Assembly: GCA_016647705.1 (NCBI GenBank)
Contig: CM028327.1
Location: forward strand, 41,540,517-41,604,516
DNA: 64,000 nt
From: Eucommia ulmoides
Lineage: Eukaryota > Streptophyta > Magnoliopsida > Garryales > Eucommiaceae
Direction: 5' to 3'
Made by a program: the position numbers and the translations under genes. Under the pieces are notes generated by a model. It was not told the origin of the DNA, made no database searches, and saw only the letters and a list, made by a program, of their open reading frames with translations. Shown here one piece after another: positions 60,204 to 64,000 of the stretch; position 1 is the stretch's first letter; each line of letters begins with the position of its first letter.

Positions 60204-61127
60204 GAAGGGGAAGAGAGAGAAGAGAAAGATCGTACCTGAGAGCAACGGCGATGAAGTTTGCTAAGAGAAATGAGGAGCGGTGTTATCGTGTTAGGGTTAG
60301 CGACTGTGAGAGGAGGCAACTGGATCTGGCCAACTCGAACCAATTCAAAGTTTCAAACACAAATTTGGCCATATCAAACATCGATTTAGCTAATTGGAAC
60401 AGAGAAATGGTGCGAAATAGTGATGTTGGTGCGAGAGGGAGAAAAAAATGAGAGAGAGGGGAGAGAAGAGAAGTTGAGAGGGGGAGAAAGATAGATACGC
60501 AAGAGCTAGATGGCGGAGAAACGAGGAAAAAAGCGATCGCTATGGCGACGGTGACGACGTCGGCTATGGTGACGCGACGTAGTGGCGAAGGGATGGCGGA
60601 CGAGTGAGGAAGAAAAGGGCTAAAGCTAAGCAGAATGAGAATGAGGGTAGATAGCGGGAGACTGAGAAGGAGAGGAGATGAAGGCGACGGTCAGAAGTGG
60701 AGAGGATATCAACGGCGAATTTTTAGGTTACAATTCCGAAAGATGATTACACAGAGAGGGATAAAGAGATATGAATTTTTAGGTTACAATTCCAAATTTT
60801 GATAACAATTGTAGGTTAATTAGATCTAATGGCCTTAAAATGTCTAGAATTTTGTCTCTCATCTAACGGCCGTGAATATTTATTATATAGATTATATTTT
60901 ATTTATTATCTAAATAGATAATTTAACCCTTAAAACATTGCTGTTATATGCTGGCATAGTACTTTTTCTCATTAATTAATATAGAAACGTGATTTGATGG
61001 GATTATATTGACATTTGACATCTAACCATTTTTTTCTTCTGTAATTTAATGAAATCTAATATATACAACAAATAAATAGTTTTAATAACACCCAAAAAAA
61101 AATTAAAAAAAATGATAGTTTTTGTAG
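60204..61127. other. Purine-rich stretch, no gene recognised
   Basis: GA-rich on the plus strand (GAGAGAGGGGAGAGAAGAG), with short GC-richer patches around 60,540-60,700, possibly the remnant of a gene leader read on the minus strand. An 80-codon minus ORF (60,343-60,101) overlaps the tandem duplication and looks incidental. Confidence 0.4.
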
Positions 61128-61139
61128 TCCTAATAGAGT

Positions 61140-63468
61140 GAGTTCTTTATATAATAAATATTTTTTTAAAAAAAAAAATCTTGACAGCACGCCTTTTTAA
61201 ACTTAATTATAAGAGTCACGTATCTCGGTGAACACCGGGATCTTGGTCCCGGTGTTCAGAACACTGGGACCTATTTATTTTATTTTTTATTATTTTGACC
61301 CTGACATTCAGAACGCCGAGACCAAAATAAATCCAAACGGTGGAAACACTGTTTGGTTTAGTGGGACCTAGTCCCGACATTCACAACGCCGGGACTAAGT
61401 CCCTTTCCTCTTTTTTTTTTTTTTTTTCTTTCTGCCAATAGACAGAACAGAGAGAGGGAGAGAGGAGAGAGAGAGCAGAAAGAAATAACACGAAAATCAA
61501 ATGGGTTCTTGAAAACCCAAGTACTGTTTTAGACTTTATATCCCTAAAGTTTGACTATTATTTCATTTTAAACAATTTTTTTTTTTTTTTTTTACTATTT
61601 ACTCCTTTTTTAATTTCTTTTTCATTTTTTTTATTTTTTTTTTTTGTTACTTTTAATTTATTTGATTGTTGTAATTTAAATTTAAAAGTGAGGTCAAACA
61701 GTTGATCGAATAAGTCCAACTTTTGACTGGTTAAAATAGTAAAATAAAAAATTCTAAAAGCTAATCCAGTCGGTCGACCGACTTAAAAAATCAGTTGATT
61801 GTTAAAAATAGTGGGTTTAAATTGCATGTCTTGATCTAACTTGTCAACCGAATAGGGCTTCTTGTCGACTAAATTGAATTTTTACTTAAATTCAATTGAA
61901 AATAAAAAAATATTTTTACTTCAAAAATTATTTATTACTTCAAAAAATAAAAATAAAATATATTTACTTCAAACGTTTGACTAGTTAAATCTACTTCAAA
62001 ATAAAAAATAAAAAAAAATATTTTTACTTCAAAAATTATTTATTACTTCAAAAAATTATTCTTTTTCATAGTAGATTTTTATTTCAAAAAAATATTTTTT
62101 TATTTAGTAAGATTGATTTTTTTTTCAAAAATAAAAAAATCATATTAGATTTTTTAAAGCGAAAAAGATAAGTATGATTTTTCAATTAAAGTAAAAATAT
62201 TTTTTATTTTTAAGTTTTTTCAATTTTTTATTTTTCAAAAAAAAAAAAATCAATTGTTTATTACTAAATAAAAAAATATATTTATTTAATCGAATTCAAT
62301 TGAAAATTAAAAAATTGAAAAAAATAAAAAATAAAAAATATTTTTACTTCAATTGAAAAATCATACTTATCTTTTTTGCTTTAAAAAATCTAATATGATT
62401 TTTTTATTTTTGAAAAAAATTCAATTGTTTATTATTAAATAAAAAAATATTTTTTGAAGTAGAAATCTACTATGAAAATAAATAATTTTTTGAAGTAATA
62501 AATAATTTTTTAAGTAAAAATATTTATTATTTTTAATTTTGAAGTAGATTTAACTAGTCAAACGTTTGAAGTAAATATATATTTTTTTATTTTTTGAAGT
62601 AATATATAATTTTTGTAGTAATTTTTTTTTTTATTTTTTTTAATTTTATTTTCAATTGAATTCAAGTAAACATTCAATTTAGTCGACAAGATATCCCATT
62701 TGGTTGACAAGTTAGATAAAAAAAAATACAATTTAAATTCACTATTTTCAATGGTCGACTGATTTGTCAAGTCGGTCGACTGACTGGATTAGTTTTTATA
62801 ATTTTTTACCTCACTGTTTTAACCATTCAAACGTTTGATTCATTTGATCGACCGTTTAACCTCACTTTTAAATTTAAATTACAACAATCAAATAAATTAA
62901 AATTAACAAACAATTTTTATTTTATTTTTATAAAAAAACGAAATTAAAAAATGAGTAAAAAAAAAAAAGATTGTTGAAAATGAAATAATATTCAAAATTT
63001 AGGGGTATAAAGTGTAAAAAATATTTGGGTTTTCAAGAACCCATTTGATTTCCGTGCTATTTGTCTCTACTCTGTCTGTTGGCAGAAAAAAAAAAGTGGT
63101 CTTAGTCCGGGCGTTGTGAACGTCGGGACTAGGTCCCACCAAACCAAACGGTGTTTGCACAGCGTTTGGATTTATTTTGGTCTCGGCGTTAAAAAAGGGG
63201 ACTTAGTCCCGACGTTGTGAATGCCGGGACTAGGTCCCACCAAACTAAACGGTGTTTGCACACTGTTTGGATTTATTTTGGTCCCGGCGTTCTGAACACC
63301 GGACCAAAAAATATTTAAAAAAAATTAAATAGGTCCTGGTGTGCTGAATATCGAGACCAAGATCCCGGTGTTTACAACACCGGGACACTCGGCTCTTTTA
63401 ATTAAGTTTAAAAAGACGTGTTGTCATGATTTAAAAAAAAAAAAAAAAAAATTTATCATGTAAATAAC
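61140..63468. mobile_element. 2.3-kb fold-back (long inverted repeat) element, MULE-like
   Basis: Two inverted arms, 61,140-62,237 and 62,300-63,468, surround a loop of about 62 bp. The arms match from end to end with modest divergence: outer GTTNTTTAYATRATAAA ends, the CATGACAACACGTC / CTTGACAGCACGCC block, CCGGTGTT..GAACAC palindromes, GGGTTCTTGAAAACCCA versus TGGGTTTTCAAGAACCCA, the GGTCGACCGAC region, and the inner TAAGTATGATTTTTCAATT. A direct repeat, TCCTAATAGAGT, flanks it (61,128-61,139 and 63,469-63,480). Long arms plus a 9-12-bp target repeat suggest a Mutator-like or fold-back element. It has no transposase, so it would be non-autonomous. Confidence 0.85.
63070..63300. repeat. Extra ~115-bp unit duplicated in the right arm of the fold-back
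   Basis: CTTAGTCC(G)GGCGTTGTGAA, then GGGACTAGGTCCCACCAAAC and a TTTGGATTTATTTTGGTC tail, occurs twice in the right arm but once in the left (about 61,300-61,400). This is the main asymmetry between the arms. Confidence 0.8.
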
Positions 63469-63480
63469 TCCTAATAGAGT

Positions 63481-64000
63481 TCCTAAAATATATTACATGA
63501 TAATAATTCTATTAACATTAAATAAATAAATTTTAGTATTTGAACATTATCATTAATTTAAGGAAAAAAATAAGGTTTTATCTCCTATAAAAAGATATAG
63601 TTTAATTTTATTTTTTTTGCTTATTTTTCAATTCTTATTTTAGACTTTAAAAAATGGTCTTTTGTTTAGGTAATGCGTGTTCTAAGAGAGAAAGAAAAAA
63701 AGATATATTTGCTTTTAAGTTGTATGTTTATCAATGTGGGCTTAGCAAAAAAGCAAAAAAGCAAATGCAAAAGCAACACAATCTTGTCATGGTCCCGGAG
63801 GCCAATTCAACCCGTCTAGTCCATTAATTATTTTTTTAGAATTTGAACTTTGATGTTTAAATCCAAAGTCATGACTATGACCTCAAGATTTAGATTCGTT
63901 CGTTTCTAGGGTCGAATTTGGACATGACTATTCTTATTTAAAGGCGATCCAGTCCAACCCACCTATTTATTAAGATATATCTATGAGAAATTAACCTGAT
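63481..64000. other. AT-rich sequence, nothing recognised
   Basis: No ORF, repeat or RNA gene that I can support lies between the fold-back and the window end. Confidence 0.5.

Noticed and set aside
62558-62770. 70-codon Lys/Asn-rich ORF in the fold-back arm
   Set aside because: It is an AT-rich chance ORF in one arm of an inverted repeat, and the equivalent in the other arm is not kept.

Overview
This is a stretch of nuclear DNA from a flowering plant, most likely a eudicot. The evidence is GT-AG introns, a CrRLK1L receptor kinase of the FERONIA type, a plant Fip1 homologue, an RTE-clade LINE tail, and Tat- and Athila-type Ty3/gypsy elements. Host genes are sparse. I can support two convincing ones, plus a degenerate GRF-type zinc-finger gene. 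Most of the rest is nested transposable-element DNA. I see no bacterial, organellar, tRNA, rRNA or CRISPR features.

Layout. 1-1.8 kb: 3' end and LTR of a Tat-type gypsy element. 1.8-4.5 kb: AT-rich DNA and a truncated RTE LINE. 4.8-15.75 kb, minus strand: a nine-exon Fip1-like gene (subunit of the mRNA 3'-end cleavage/polyadenylation machinery). Its last exon is separated by a 5.46-kb intron that hosts a PIF/Tourist-like MITE, an LTR/PBS fragment and a TRIM-like mini-retrotransposon inside a hAT-like element. 16.1-17.4 kb: a segment with inverted ends, then the GRF zinc-finger exons. 17.7-47.3 kb: a gypsy complex. It comprises a Tat-type element with a dual RNase H pol and an antisense extra ORF, a solo LTR within a solo LTR in its gag, a 921-bp hAT-like element, and an Athila element whose LTR plus flanking target sequence occurs twice. 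47.3-50 kb: LTR remnants and short repeats. 50.07-52.6 kb, minus strand: the FERONIA-like kinase, which lacks an in-frame ATG. 54.5-59.8 kb: two solo LTRs only 45 bp apart. 61.14-63.47 kb: a 2.3-kb fold-back element with arms of about 1.1 kb, flanked by a direct repeat.

The two host genes are not functionally linked: one is nuclear RNA processing, the other cell-surface signalling. The main interest is (i) the unusual start of the receptor kinase, (ii) the long fold-back palindrome, a candidate hairpin-RNA source, (iii) the duplicated Athila LTR with the same CCAGG target site, and (iv) the chain of insertions with perfect target-site duplications, which gives a readable order of events. Retroelements are treated as fossils: I give only their bounds, parts and nesting.
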